From: Streptococcus halichoeri
Lineage (GTDB): Bacteria; Bacillota; Bacilli; Lactobacillales; Streptococcaceae
Assembly (NCBI RefSeq): GCF_009870755.1
Contig: NZ_WLZU01000018.1
Span: forward strand, 1 to 41,452
Length of the DNA stretch: 41,452 nucleotides
Direction of reading: 5' to 3'
In this document: positions 15,926 through 25,237 of the stretch, piece by piece
How positions within the stretch are numbered: position 1 is the first letter of the stretch
How the letters are laid out: the number at the start of each line of letters is the position of its first letter
Notes under the pieces: generated by a model
What the model was told of the DNA's origin: nothing
The model's database searches: none
The model's input: the letters and a program-made list of their open reading frames with translations, nothing else
Position numbers and translations under genes: made by a program

Positions 15926-16234
15926 ATGGCCATAGGGGTAATAGTAATCCACATTCTCTTATTTACGTTTCTCATTTATACGCTATTTAGAGGGAGCTTT
16001 CTCACCAAAGAAAAGGTTGATTTTTATTATCTTGTTTATTTCAATCAAACCTCAACCTTAATTGATATTCGTCGTAATCAGGCTCTTGCCCGGTACGTAA
16101 CCGTCATTTCTGGTAATAGTCAAGCAGGGACTTTCTCCGTCTATTCCCAGCTTAGCGATGCTAAGCTCAAAGAACTATTAATGAAAGAGTATCACCTAAC
16201 CCTATCTCAGGTTATTGTAGAAGCAGCGTCCTAG
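15926..16234 (+). CDS. Small single-pass membrane protein of unknown function
   Basis: 102 residues from ATG 15926, with TTAGGAGTAAATC in front. One membrane segment (about residues 3-22, IGVIVIHILLFTFLIYTLF), then a soluble domain of about 80 residues (YYLVYFNQTSTLIDIRRNQA and onward) with no recognisable motif. Topology suggests a short outside or inside N-terminus and a globular tail. It is monocistronic: it has its own strong promoter with a cre-like site, and a long terminator hairpin follows. I do not recognise a family. Confidence 0.75.
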   Translation: MAIGVIVIHILLFTFLIYTLFRGSFLTKEKVDFYYLVYFNQTSTLIDIRRNQALARYVTVISGNSQAGTFSVYSQLSDAKLKELLMKEYHLTLSQVIVEAAS

Positions 16235-16258
16235 TTGGTTTTAGTGATAGTAATAACA

Positions 16259-16321
16259 AAGAAGAGACTAAAAGCAGATTTACATGTTTGCTATTTTGCT
16301 TTTAGTCTCTTCTTTTGTTTT
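16259..16321. terminator. Long bidirectional terminator hairpin
   Basis: A perfect 18-bp stem (AAGAAGAGACTAAAAGCA, 16259-16276, with TGCTTTTAGTCTCTTCTT, 16297-16314) followed by TTGTTTTTTT. It lies between the plus-strand gene at 15926 and the convergent pepQ gene and may serve both. Confidence 0.8.
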
Positions 16322-16376
16322 TTTATTTGCTATGGGCTTGCGAGTGTTAGGTGAACAAGTCTAGACTTTAAGCCAC

Positions 16377-17462
16377 CTATCCTTCAAAAAAGAGTAATTC
16401 TTTTGGTGTTTGGGTAAAGAGCTCAAAGCCATTCTTGGTAACATGACCACAGTCTTCAATGCGAACTCCAACTTTACCTGGGATGTAAATACCTGGCTCA
16501 ACAGAGAAGCACATGCCTTCTTTGATGACAAGCTCATTGCCCGCCATGATAGATGGATACTCATGCACATCCATACCTAAACCATGCCCAAGGCGATGGT
16601 TAAAGTATTCTCCGTAGCCGGCTTTTTCAATAACCTGGCGAGCTGCAGCATCAATTTCGGCAGCTGTGACACCAGGCTTAATAAAGTCTAAGGCAGTTAA
16701 TTGCGCTTCTAAACAAAGGGCGTAGATGTCTTGTTTAAAGGAATCAGGCTGGCCGACAGCAACGGTTCTTGTCATATCAGATGTATATCCTAAGGTTTCT
16801 ACGCCTAAGTCAAATAGCAGTAGGGCGTTATTTTCAATTGGATTGGTTCCAGGTATCCCATGAGGATTAGCGGCATTATTACCAGTTAGTACCATTGTTT
16901 CAAAACTCATCTTATTAATGCCTTGCTTTTTCATATCGTATTCAATCTTGGCAATGATATCGGTTTCGGTTGCTTGAAGGGAGATGGCTTCAAAACCAGC
17001 TTGCACAGCCTTATCGGCAAAATCACCAGCAATCCGTAATTTTTGAATTTCATCAGCTGATTTGATGACTCGCATTTCTTGGACCAAGGGCGTTAAATTT
17101 TCAAAACGACCAGCAAAAACGGTTTGTAGACCCTTAAATTTACTTAAATTAAGATGGTCAAACTCAGCATACAAGGTCTTGGCAGCAGTGTTTGGTAAGA
17201 CCTTTGTTAGCTTTTCCCAGGGATTTTCAGAATCCATGTAACCAAAGACAGGAAAGTCAACTGCCTCTTTGGCACGCGCAACTTCTAAAGCAGGGACAAA
17301 CAAGACGGGGGCTAGTTGATTATAGACAAACAAAAAGAGTTGACGTTCATGGGGGTCACAAAAGAAACCCGTAAGATAATGGATTGTAACCGGATCTGAA
17401 AGAATGGCTAATTCAGAATGTTGTTGGGTTAAAAAGTGACGAATTTGTTCTAATTTTGTCAT
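16377..17462 (-). CDS. pepQ: Xaa-Pro dipeptidase (M24 peptidase)
   Basis: 361 residues. Cleaves X-Pro dipeptides in the cytoplasm; needs two metal ions. The creatinase-type N-terminal domain (about 1-125) is followed by the pita-bread catalytic domain with its five metal ligands: the two Asp of LLFDLGVETLGYTSDMTRT, His in HRLGHGLGMDVHEYP, and the Glu residues in FSVEPGIYI and VRIEDCGH. AGAAAGAAGGTATTGCG precedes the ATG. Divergent from ccpA with a 172-bp shared promoter region, the arrangement known from streptococci and lactococci. Confidence 0.96.
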   Translation of the reverse strand: MTKLEQIRHFLTQQHSELAILSDPVTIHYLTGFFCDPHERQLFLFVYNQLAPVLFVPALEVARAKEAVDFPVFGYMDSENPWEKLTKVLPNTAAKTLYAEFDHLNLSKFKGLQTVFAGRFENLTPLVQEMRVIKSADEIQKLRIAGDFADKAVQAGFEAISLQATETDIIAKIEYDMKKQGINKMSFETMVLTGNNAANPHGIPGTNPIENNALLLFDLGVETLGYTSDMTRTVAVGQPDSFKQDIYALCLEAQLTALDFIKPGVTAAEIDAAARQVIEKAGYGEYFNHRLGHGLGMDVHEYPSIMAGNELVIKEGMCFSVEPGIYIPGKVGVRIEDCGHVTKNGFELFTQTPKELLFFEG

Positions 17463-17562
17463 CGCAATACCTTCTTTCTGTTTTCTATTTTTTCAAAAAA
17501 ACAGCAAAAAAGCAAGTTTTCTTCAAATGATTGAAAAAGTTTTCAAAATTCACCAATTAGTA

Positions 17563-17592
17563 CTTGAAAGTGTTTACAATTCATGCTAAAAT
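17563..17592 (+). promoter_or_regulatory. ccpA promoter with cre-like sites
   Basis: TTGAAA (17564-17569), 17 bp, then TAAAAT (17587-17592) with an upstream TG (extended -10). TTGAAAGTGTTTACA (17564-17578) overlaps the -35 and fits cre except for one base (TG for CG). A second cre half-site (TTGAAAGCG) follows at about 17598. CcpA autoregulation, and effect on divergent pepQ, is likely. Confidence 0.6.
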
Positions 17593-17634
17593 GAATTTTG
17601 AAAGCGTAATTTTCAAATAGGAAGGAAGACGAAA

Positions 17635-18636
17635 ATGAACACTGATGATACAATTACAATATACGACGTTGCGCGTGAAGCAGGTGTATCAATGGCAACT
17701 GTCAGTCGTGTTGTCAATGGCAATAAAAATGTCAAAGAAAACACTCGTAAGAAAGTTCTTGAAGTTATCGATCGTTTAGATTATCGTCCCAACGCGGTTG
17801 CCAGAGGACTGGCAAGCAAAAAAACGACCACAGTAGGTGTTGTGATTCCAAATATTGCCAATAGCTATTTTTCGATTTTAGCTAAAGGAATCGACGATAT
17901 TGCAGCTATGTATAAATATAATATCGTCTTAGCCTCAAGTGATGAAGATGATGATAAAGAGGTCAATGTTGTCAATACCCTATTTGCCAAACAGGTTGAT
18001 GGTATTATTTTTATGGGACATCATTTAACTGAAAAAATTCGCGCTGAGTTTTCGCGTTCACGTACACCAATTGTTTTAGCTGGAACCGTTGATTTAGAGC
18101 ATCAATTACCAAGTGTTAATATTGATTATAAGGCTGCCGTAGAAGAAGTGATTACAATATTGGCAGAGCGGCATGACAAGATTGCTTTTGTTTCAGGGCC
18201 GCTTATTGATGACATTAATGGGAAAGTTAGATTGTCTGGCTATAAAAATGGCTTAAAACAAAATCATTTGGACTATACAGAAGGCTTGGTTTTTGAAGCT
18301 AATTATGCTTACAGTGAAGGTTACCACTTAGCCAAGCGTGTGATCAATTCCGGTGCGACGGCAGCCTATGTTGGTGAGGATGAATTGGCTGCTGGACTTC
18401 TCAATGGCTTATTTGATGCTGGCATCAATGTTCCTGCAGATTTTGAAATTATCACAAGTAATGATTCACCTGTGGTAGAATACACAAGACCTAATCTAAG
18501 TTCCATCAGCCAACCTGTCTATGACCTAGGAGCAGTAAGCATGCGCATGCTCACAAAAATCATGAATAAAGAAGAGCTCGAAGAAAAAGAAATTTTGTTA
18601 AATCATGGACTAAAAAGACGTGGAACAACCAAATAG
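17635..18636 (+). CDS. ccpA: Catabolite control protein A
   Basis: 333 residues, LacI/GalR family. The N-terminal helix-turn-helix is textbook CcpA: TITIYDVAREAGVSMATVSR, then VVNGNKNVKENTRKKVLEVI, and the hinge helix YRPNAVARGLASKKT (about 50-65). The periplasmic-binding-protein-like core follows. With HPr(Ser-P) it binds cre sites and controls carbon catabolite repression. GGAAGGAAGACGAAA precedes the ATG. Candidate targets in this same window are its own promoter, the gene at 15926 and dhaKLM-glpF. Confidence 0.98.
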   Translation: MNTDDTITIYDVAREAGVSMATVSRVVNGNKNVKENTRKKVLEVIDRLDYRPNAVARGLASKKTTTVGVVIPNIANSYFSILAKGIDDIAAMYKYNIVLASSDEDDDKEVNVVNTLFAKQVDGIIFMGHHLTEKIRAEFSRSRTPIVLAGTVDLEHQLPSVNIDYKAAVEEVITILAERHDKIAFVSGPLIDDINGKVRLSGYKNGLKQNHLDYTEGLVFEANYAYSEGYHLAKRVINSGATAAYVGEDELAAGLLNGLFDAGINVPADFEIITSNDSPVVEYTRPNLSSISQPVYDLGAVSMRMLTKIMNKEELEEKEILLNHGLKRRGTTK

Positions 18637-18672
18637 AGGGGCTGGGCAACTTGCTCAGACCCTATTTTCATG
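18635..18672 (+). terminator. Terminator after ccpA
   Basis: GGGGCTGGGCAA pairs with TTGCTCAGACCC with minor mismatches, followed by TATTTTC, directly after the ccpA stop. Confidence 0.6.
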
Positions 18673-18825
18673 ATTAGAATAAGGCAAAGCAAGCCCAAGC
18701 CACAGCTGCGTTTGACTGATTAGGAAGTCTCACAAAGCAAGGCCCTTCTCTTTTTCAGAAAAAGGCCATAAGCTTGACAGGCCATCATCAAGCAAGGCAT
18801 GCGCTCTTGGAAAAAGGATAAGAAC

Positions 18826-20289
18826 ATGACCAATGAACTCATTTTTCAAGCTTTTGAATGGTATTTAAAAGCAGATGCGAAGCACTGGAAGAACTTGCAG
18901 CAAGCCATTGCCGATTATCAAGAACTAGGCGTCACTAAAATGTGGCTACCGCCCGCTTTTAAGGGAACAGGCGCAAATGATGTCGGCTATGGTGTCTACG
19001 ATCTTTTTGATCTTGGTGAATTTGATCAAAATGGGACAATTCCGACCAAATATGGTACCAAGGATGAGTATTTGGCTTTGATTAGCAGCCTTAATCAGGC
19101 TCAAATCATGCCAATAGCAGATATTGTCTTGAATCACAAAGCAAATGGAGATCATAAAGAGCGTTTTTATGTGTTGCAAATGGATCCCAAAAATCGCCAG
19201 CAGGCTATTTCAGAGCCCTATGAGATTGAAGCCTGGACGGGCTTTGATTTTCCTGGTCGCAATAACCATTATAGTGATTTTAAATGGCATTGGTACCATT
19301 TTACAGGTACGGATTATGATGCCTTACACGATGAAGTAGGGATTTATCAGATTACAGGTGACAACAAAGGCTGGGCTGATCAAGCACATGTCGATAATGA
19401 AAATGGTAATTTTGATTATTTGATGTTTAACGATATTGATTTTAAGCATCCTGAGGTACGAGCCCATCTAAACCAATGGGTAGAGTGGTTTTTGAAAACG
19501 AGTCACATTCGTGGTTTTCGATTAGATGCAATCAAGCATATTGATTCACAATTTATGAATCATTTTATCCGCTATATTCGTGATAATCTTGACTCAGAAC
19601 TCTATGTTTTTGGTGAATACTGGAAAAATGACAGCCAAGCAACGGATAAGTATCTAGAAGCTCTGGACATGCAGCTTGATTTGATTGATGTGGCTTTGCA
19701 CATGAATCTCTTTACTGCTAGTAAACAGGGCAATCAATACGATATGCGAACCATTTTGAATGGTAGCCTGATGCAACTGCGCCCAGATTTTGCGGTCACA
19801 TTTGTTGATAACCATGATACACAGGCCGGTCAGGCGCTAGAAACACAAGTAGAAGCCTGGTTCAAGCCCTTAGCCTATAGCCTAATTATGTTACGTCAAG
19901 AGGGGACCCCCTGCCTGTTTTATGGTGATTATTATGGTATTTCCGGAGAATATGGCCAAGCCTCCTTTAAAGATGTCATAGACAAGCTTGCCTATCTGCG
20001 CAAGCATTATGTCTATGGTTGCCAAAAAGACTATTTCGATCACGGTAATTGCATCGGCTGGACAGAATTAGGTGACTCTGAGCATCCAGGCTGTCTAGCA
20101 GTCATTTTAACCAATGGCGATCGTGGCTGGAAGAAAATGGAAGTGGGTCAAGATTACGCCAATCAGGTTTTTGTAGATTATCTGGGTCATTGTGATCAAG
20201 AAATCAGCATTAATCAGGATGGCTGGGGCGACTTTCAGGTTGAAGCAGGTTCGGTGTCGGTCTGGCTCCCTAAGCAAAACCTTCTCTAA
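18826..20289 (+). CDS. amyA: Cytoplasmic alpha-amylase (GH13)
   Basis: 487 residues from ATG 18826 (MTNELIFQAFEW), chosen over an ATG at 18799 because AAAAAGGATA stands 6-9 nt upstream. No signal peptide, so it acts inside the cell on maltodextrins or glycogen-like polymers. The four GH13 regions are present: DIVLNHKANG, GFRLDAIKHI with nucleophile Asp234, FGEYW with acid/base Glu264, and FVDNHDTQ with Asp331. The C-terminal beta domain ends VEAGSVSVWLPKQ. Follows ccpA in the same direction but is separated by a terminator. Confidence 0.94.
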   Translation: MTNELIFQAFEWYLKADAKHWKNLQQAIADYQELGVTKMWLPPAFKGTGANDVGYGVYDLFDLGEFDQNGTIPTKYGTKDEYLALISSLNQAQIMPIADIVLNHKANGDHKERFYVLQMDPKNRQQAISEPYEIEAWTGFDFPGRNNHYSDFKWHWYHFTGTDYDALHDEVGIYQITGDNKGWADQAHVDNENGNFDYLMFNDIDFKHPEVRAHLNQWVEWFLKTSHIRGFRLDAIKHIDSQFMNHFIRYIRDNLDSELYVFGEYWKNDSQATDKYLEALDMQLDLIDVALHMNLFTASKQGNQYDMRTILNGSLMQLRPDFAVTFVDNHDTQAGQALETQVEAWFKPLAYSLIMLRQEGTPCLFYGDYYGISGEYGQASFKDVIDKLAYLRKHYVYGCQKDYFDHGNCIGWTELGDSEHPGCLAVILTNGDRGWKKMEVGQDYANQVFVDYLGHCDQEISINQDGWGDFQVEAGSVSVWLPKQNLL

Positions 20290-20346
20290 ATAAGCTAAAG
20301 AGAAAAATCAGCCCAAGGGTTGATTTTTGTCATCTTTAGTGAAAAT

Positions 20347-20367
20347 TACACTGAAATAGGCTATAAT
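20347..20367 (+). promoter_or_regulatory. cpoA promoter, -10 only 7 bp before the start codon
   Basis: TATAAT (20362-20367) ends 7 bp before ATG 20375, so the expected transcription start coincides with, or is one base from, the start codon. No Shine-Dalgarno sequence is present between them. No convincing -35. Confidence 0.55.
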
Positions 20368-20374
20368 AGTCATT

Positions 20375-21373
20375 ATGAAAGTCTTACTATATTTAGAAGC
20401 TGAAGGTTTTTTAACCAAGTCGGGCATCGGACGGGCAATTAAACACCAAGCAAAAGCCTTAGCCCTAGTCGGCCAAGCCTTTACAGTGGACCCTAATGAT
20501 GACTATGATCTTGTGCATATTAATACCTATGGTATAAAGAGCTGGCGTTTGATGAAACGTGCTCAAAAGCAAGGTAAAAAAGTGATTATGCATGGTCATT
20601 CGACTGAAGAAGACTTCCGCAACTCTTTTGTTTTTTCTAATTTTATTGCCCCTTTTTTTAGGCGTTATTTATGCTTGTTTTATAAGACAGCAGATGCTAT
20701 TATTACACCGACAGAGTATTCCAAGACTTTGATTCAGAATTATGGCATCACAACTCCCATTTATGCGATTTCAAACGGAATTGATTTAACACAGTATCAG
20801 GCTGATCCTGTTAAAGAACAAGCTTTTAGGGACCATTTTCAGTTGGCCAGGGAAGAAAAAGTGGTTATTGGGGCGGGCCTCTATTTTATGCGAAAGGGAA
20901 TTGATGATTTTGTCCGCGTTGCAAGAGAATTACCGGAGGTGCAGTTTATTTGGTTTGGTGAAACCAACCGCTGGGTGATTCCGCGAAAGGTTAGAAGACT
21001 TGTGTCCAGTAAGCACCCCAAAAATGTCCGCTTTCCCGGCTATATTAAAGGTCCTGTGTATGAAGGTGCCATGACCGGAGCTGATGCCTTTTTCTTTCCT
21101 AGTCGAGAAGAAACAGAAGGCATTGTTGTTTTAGAAGCCTTAGCCAGCCGTCAAAGACTGGTCTTGCGGGACATCCCCGTCTACCATGGTTGGATTTCTA
21201 GTGATAGTGCGGAGTTAGCAGCTGATGCTACTGGCTTTAAAGAAGCACTAGAGCGGATATTGAGTAATCAATCAGATAAACGCGATGCAGGCTATGCTGT
21301 AGCACAAAGCCGAAATCTCGAACAAATTGCCAAAGAATTAATAAACGTCTATCAAAAAGTAATGGAGTTATAG
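20375..21373 (+). CDS. cpoA: Glycolipid glycosyltransferase CpoA (GT4)
   Basis: 332 residues, GT-B fold family 4. It begins MKVLLYLEAEGFLTKSGIGR, then RAIKHQAKAL, and has the donor-site motif FFFPSREETEGIVVLEALAS with the conserved E-x7-E pair. In pneumococcus CpoA adds galactose to glucosyl-diacylglycerol, giving the second membrane glycolipid; changes in it affect beta-lactam response. Its stop is 1 nt before the next glycosyltransferase start, so they are one operon for membrane glycolipid synthesis. The start codon lies directly at the predicted transcription start (leaderless). Substrate specificity is by homology recalled from the pneumococcal pair. Confidence 0.85.
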   Translation: MKVLLYLEAEGFLTKSGIGRAIKHQAKALALVGQAFTVDPNDDYDLVHINTYGIKSWRLMKRAQKQGKKVIMHGHSTEEDFRNSFVFSNFIAPFFRRYLCLFYKTADAIITPTEYSKTLIQNYGITTPIYAISNGIDLTQYQADPVKEQAFRDHFQLAREEKVVIGAGLYFMRKGIDDFVRVARELPEVQFIWFGETNRWVIPRKVRRLVSSKHPKNVRFPGYIKGPVYEGAMTGADAFFFPSREETEGIVVLEALASRQRLVLRDIPVYHGWISSDSAELAADATGFKEALERILSNQSDKRDAGYAVAQSRNLEQIAKELINVYQKVMEL

Positions 21374-21374
21374 T

Positions 21375-22709
21375 ATGCGTGTCGGATTATTTACAGACAC
21401 CTATTTTCCACAAGTTTCAGGCGTGTCGACCAGTATTAGAACCCTGAAAGAAGAGTTGGAAAAAGAAGGTCATGAAGTCTATATTTTTACCACCACCGAT
21501 AAGAATGTCAAGCGTTTTGAAGATCCCACCATTATCCGTTTGCCAAGCGTTCCTTTTATTTCTTTTACTGATCGGCGCGTGGTCTACCGTGGATTAGTCT
21601 CCTCATATAAAATTGCTAAAGACTACCACTTAGATATTATTCATACTCAGACTGAATTTAGCTTAGGCTTATTAGGCAAAATGATTGGCAAGGCCTTACG
21701 GATTCCAGTGGTACACACCTATCACACACAATATGAAGACTATGTTAAATATATTGCCAATGGCAAGCTCATCAGACCAAGTATGGTAAAGCCGATTTTG
21801 CGCAATTACCTCAAAGACTTGGATGGTGTTGTCTGTCCAAGTAGAATTGTGCTTAATTTGCTAGAAGGCTATGAGATTAAGATTCCTAAGCGTGTGATTC
21901 CAACAGGAATTCCTGTAGAAAATTATATTCAAGATGATATTACCCAAGAAATGGTTGCTAATTTAAAAGCTAACTTAGGCCTAGCTCCTGATGATAAGAT
22001 GCTTTTAAGTTTATCTCGTGTGTCGTATGAAAAAAATATCCAGGCAATCTTGTTTCAATTTCCCCAAGTTATCGCAGAAAATCCAAAGATAAAACTGGTG
22101 ATTGTTGGTGATGGCCCTTACCTGTCAACCTTACAAGAATTGGCAGAGCAATTAAAAATGACCAGCCATGTTATTTTTACTGGGATGATTCCCCATGAGC
22201 AAGTGGCCCATTATTATAAGGCCTGTGACTTTTTTATCAGTGCTTCAACTAGTGAAACCCAAGGTTTGACTTATATTGAGAGTTTGGCGAGTGGCAAACC
22301 CATCATCGCTCATGGCAATCCTTATTTGGATGATTTGATTTCCCATAAAATGTTTGGAACCTTGTTTTATCGCGAAGAAGACATTCCCGCTGCCATCATT
22401 GATGCCATCAATGTCACGCCCGACATGGATCCGCTGCTATTAGAGCAAAAGCGCTATGAAATTTCTGCTCAGCATTTTGGCCAATCCATCTATACCTTTT
22501 ATTTGGACACCCTCATTGCTAAATCAGAGCAAAAGCACAAGCGTTTAAGCTTATATATCAATAGTCCAGAAAAGCATGAGCCCATCAAGCTGGTCGCACA
22601 AGCCATTCATCTTCCGCAAAGAGCTGTCAAAGCTACGGCTAAAACGTCGGTCAAAGTCGTCAAGGCGCCCTTAAAAATGGTCAATGCGATCCGTGATTTT
22701 TTAGATTAA
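21375..22709 (+). CDS. 1,2-diacylglycerol 3-glucosyltransferase-like GT4 enzyme
   Basis: 444 residues. Starts MRVGLFTDTYFPQVSGVSTS, a typical GT4 N-terminus; the acceptor/membrane-side part has basic residues, and the nucleotide-sugar site SASTSETQGLTYIESLASGK carries the E-x7-E motif (about residues 294-302). Such enzymes glucosylate diacylglycerol at the cytoplasmic membrane, making the substrate for CpoA-type enzymes, which fits the partner just upstream. The C-terminal tail (about 395-444) is Lys-rich (VKATAKTSVKVVKAPLKMV), a probable membrane-surface anchor. Confidence 0.88.
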   Translation: MRVGLFTDTYFPQVSGVSTSIRTLKEELEKEGHEVYIFTTTDKNVKRFEDPTIIRLPSVPFISFTDRRVVYRGLVSSYKIAKDYHLDIIHTQTEFSLGLLGKMIGKALRIPVVHTYHTQYEDYVKYIANGKLIRPSMVKPILRNYLKDLDGVVCPSRIVLNLLEGYEIKIPKRVIPTGIPVENYIQDDITQEMVANLKANLGLAPDDKMLLSLSRVSYEKNIQAILFQFPQVIAENPKIKLVIVGDGPYLSTLQELAEQLKMTSHVIFTGMIPHEQVAHYYKACDFFISASTSETQGLTYIESLASGKPIIAHGNPYLDDLISHKMFGTLFYREEDIPAAIIDAINVTPDMDPLLLEQKRYEISAQHFGQSIYTFYLDTLIAKSEQKHKRLSLYINSPEKHEPIKLVAQAIHLPQRAVKATAKTSVKVVKAPLKMVNAIRDFLD

Positions 22710-22775
22710 CAAGGCACGCTTGTGCTTAAGCTTACTGGGTGGCAAAATGGTCTGGTGGATTTTTAAGATAGGGAC

Positions 22776-22803
22776 TTGAAATCTGTAGAAAAATTGATAT
22801 AAT
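22776..22803 (+). promoter_or_regulatory. thrS promoter
   Basis: TTGAAA (22776-22781), 16 bp, TATAAT (22798-22803) with an upstream TG. It drives the T-box leader and thrS. Confidence 0.65.
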
Positions 22804-22809
22804 AAGCAT

Positions 22810-23036
22810 GAAGACACGTTAAGTTACCCTTTATTTGTGATAAGCGAGCGCTGGTTGGTGAAAAGAGCGCAAAATAGACTAACTTAATACTCCTTCCATG
22901 ATTTTATGCAAACATAAAAGGGTGGTTCCCTTATCGCCGCTTGAGGTTCAACATGAGAATGCTAGTTTTTTTGTTGGATGAATGAAGGTGGAACCACGCA
23001 ACCGCGTCCTGATATAGGATGTGGTTTTTCTTTTTG
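22810..23036 (+). promoter_or_regulatory. T-box riboswitch leader of thrS
   Basis: The conserved T-box core GAAGGTGGAACCACGC lies at 22984-22999, and the terminator AACCGCGTCCT / AGGATGTGGTT with a TTTTTCTTTTT run follows (22999-23034). Uncharged tRNA-Thr would pair with the T-box and favour the antiterminator, letting thrS be made on threonine limitation. The upstream part (22810-22980) is structured and would hold stem I; the exact specifier codon (ACN) I could not place with certainty. Confidence 0.88.
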
Positions 23037-23160
23037 AGAGACTAACCAAAGTAGTGAGGTGTTTTGGCAGCAACAGCTAAGCTCAGTGTAAGTTCGCTTG
23101 AAGAGGAGCTTGTTTTGATAAAATGTGACTTGAGAAAAATGCTTGATTAAGGAGAAGACG

Positions 23161-25107
23161 ATGATTAATATAACATTTCCAGATGGTGCCGTGCGCGAAT
23201 ATGCAAAAGGAATCACAACCGTTGCAATCGCTGAATCCATCAGCAAATCCTTGGCCAAAAAAGCCTTAGCCGGGAAATTTAACGGCCACTTAATAGATAC
23301 CAATCGCCCTATTACAGAAGACGGCAGTATTGAAATCGTGACTCCCGAGCACGAGGATGCCTTGGGTGTTCTTCGTCATTCAGCGGCTCATTTGTTTGCT
23401 CAAGCAGCAAAACGCCTCTTTCCTGATTTACACCTAGGAGTAGGCCCTGCTATTGAAGATGGCTTTTACTATGATACTGACAATGCCCAAGGCCAGATTT
23501 CTAACGAAGATCTGCCCCGCATTGAAGAAGAAATGCGTAAAATTGTCAAAGAAAATTATCCTTGTATCCGTGAGGAATTGTCCAAGGAAGAAGCCCTAGA
23601 CTTATTTAAAGATGACCCCTACAAAGTCGAATTAATCAAAGAGCACGCTGACGATGCTGCTGGTTTAACGGTTTATCGTCAAGGCGAGTTTGTCGATCTT
23701 TGCCGTGGCCCTCACGTACCATCAACAGGTCGGATCCAAGTCTTCCACCTGCTCAATGTAGCTGGTGCTTACTGGCGCGGTAACAGTGACAATAACATGA
23801 TGCAAAGGGTTTATGGCACCGCTTGGTTTGACAAAAAAGATCTCAAGGCTTATTTGACCCGGCTAGAAGAAGCAAAAGAACGTGATCATCGCAAACTGGG
23901 TAAAGAGTTGGACTTGTTCATGATTAATCCAGAGGTCGGTCAAGGTTTACCTTTTTGGCTACCAGATGGTGCGACGATTCGTCGGACGCTTGAGCGTTAT
24001 ATCACGGACAAAGAATTAGCTTCTGGTTACCAACATGTCTACACACCACCAATGGCCTCTGTTGACTTTTATAAAACTTCTGGTCACTGGGATCACTATC
24101 GCGAAGACATGTTCCCAACCATGGATATGGGAGACGGTGAGGAGTTTGTTCTACGTCCCATGAACTGCCCGCATCACATTCAGGTCTATAAAAACCGCGT
24201 GCATTCTTACCGTGAGTTGCCGATTCGGATCGCAGAGCTTGGGATGATGCACCGCTATGAAAAATCTGGTGCCTTATCTGGCTTGCAACGTGTTCGTGAG
24301 ATGACGCTTAATGACGGTCACATCTTTGTAGCACCAGAGCAGATCCACGAAGAATTCCAACGTGCCCTGCAATTAATCATTGATGTTTATGAGGACTTCA
24401 ACTTAACAGACTATCGTTTTCGTTTGTCCTATCGGGATCCCAAAGATACACATAAATATTATGACGATGATGAGATGTGGGAAAATGCACAAAGCATGCT
24501 CAAGGCTGCGCTGGACGACATGGGCGTCGACTATTTCGAAGCAGAAGGCGAAGCTGCCTTTTACGGACCAAAACTGGATATTCAGGTTAAAACGGCCCTT
24601 GGTAATGAAGAAACCCTCTCCACCATCCAGTTGGATTTCTTGTTACCAGAACGCTTTAACCTGTCTTACATTGGAGCTGATGGGGAAGAGCACCGTCCAG
24701 TCATGATTCACCGCGGAGTCATCTCAACCATGGAACGCTTTACAGCGATCTTGATTGAGACTTACAAGGGTGCTTTCCCAACCTGGTTGGCTCCACACCA
24801 AGTTACGGTTATCCCAATTTCTAACGAAGCACACATTGACTATGCTTGGCAAGTGGCAAAAACTTTACGTGATCATGGCGTGCGCGTCGATGTGGATGAG
24901 CGCAATGAAAAAATGCAGTACAAGATTCGTGCTTCTCAAACCAGCAAGATCCCTTACCAATTAATCGTTGGGGACAAGGAAATGGAAGATAAATCAGTCA
25001 ATGTCCGCCGCTACGGCAGTAAGGCAACCCATACAGAAACTGTTGATCAATTTGTAGAGACCATCTTAGCCGATATTGCACGTAAATCCCGCCCACAAGA
25101 CAACTAA
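23161..25107 (+). CDS. thrS: Threonyl-tRNA synthetase
   Basis: 648 residues from ATG 23161, with AAGGAG at 23148-23153; an in-frame TTG at 23143 would place that site within the gene. Charges tRNA-Thr in the cytoplasm. Domains: TGS (about 1-62), the editing/SAD domain with [10 protein letters not shown] and CRGPHV (about 63-225), the class II core with motif 2 near LRPMNCPHH and [17 protein letters not shown], and the anticodon-binding domain (about 540-648). Controlled by the T-box leader. A terminator follows. Confidence 0.98.
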   Translation: MINITFPDGAVREYAKGITTVAIAESISKSLAKKALAGKFNGHLIDTNRPITEDGSIEIVTPEHEDALGVLRHSAAHLFAQAAKRLFPDLHLGVGPAIEDGFYYDTDNAQGQISNEDLPRIEEEMRKIVKENYPCIREELSKEEALDLFKDDPYKVELIKEHADDAAGLTVYRQGEFVDLCRGPHVPSTGRIQVFHLLNVAGAYWRGNSDNNMMQRVYGTAWFDKKDLKAYLTRLEEAKERDHRKLGKELDLFMINPEVGQGLPFWLPDGATIRRTLERYITDKELASGYQHVYTPPMASVDFYKTSGHWDHYREDMFPTMDMGDGEEFVLRPMNCPHHIQVYKNRVHSYRELPIRIAELGMMHRYEKSGALSGLQRVREMTLNDGHIFVAPEQIHEEFQRALQLIIDVYEDFNLTDYRFRLSYRDPKDTHKYYDDDEMWENAQSMLKAALDDMGVDYFEAEGEAAFYGPKLDIQVKTALGNEETLSTIQLDFLLPERFNLSYIGADGEEHRPVMIHRGVISTMERFTAILIETYKGAFPTWLAPHQVTVIPISNEAHIDYAWQVAKTLRDHGVRVDVDERNEKMQYKIRASQTSKIPYQLIVGDKEMEDKSVNVRRYGSKATHTETVDQFVETILADIARKSRPQDN

Positions 25108-25116
25108 TATCAACTG

Positions 25117-25143
25117 AAAAGAAGCTGTGCGGCTTCTTTTTTT
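25117..25143 (+). terminator. Terminator after thrS
   Basis: AAAAGAAGC (25117-25125) pairs with GCTTCTTTT (25132-25140), followed by further T. Confidence 0.75.
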
Positions 25144-25158
25144 GCTGCTTTGGAAAAC

Positions 25159-25189
25159 GCTTGCGCAAGCTATTTTAACTTGTTATAAT
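25159..25189 (+). promoter_or_regulatory. Promoter of the ABC-2 exporter operon with a palindrome at -35
   Basis: TATAAT (25184-25189) with an upstream TG, and TTGCGC (25161-25166) 17 bp before it. The perfect 12-bp palindrome GCTTGCGCAAGC (25159-25170) covers the -35 and could be an operator. Confidence 0.5.
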
Positions 25190-25237
25190 AAAGTTCATTA
25201 AGATGTTATGATAGTGTAATAATGGAGTGTGATTGTA

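Noticed and set aside
22962..23303. Minus-strand 113-residue frame over the thrS leader
   Set aside because: It is antisense to the T-box and the start of thrS, with no start signals.
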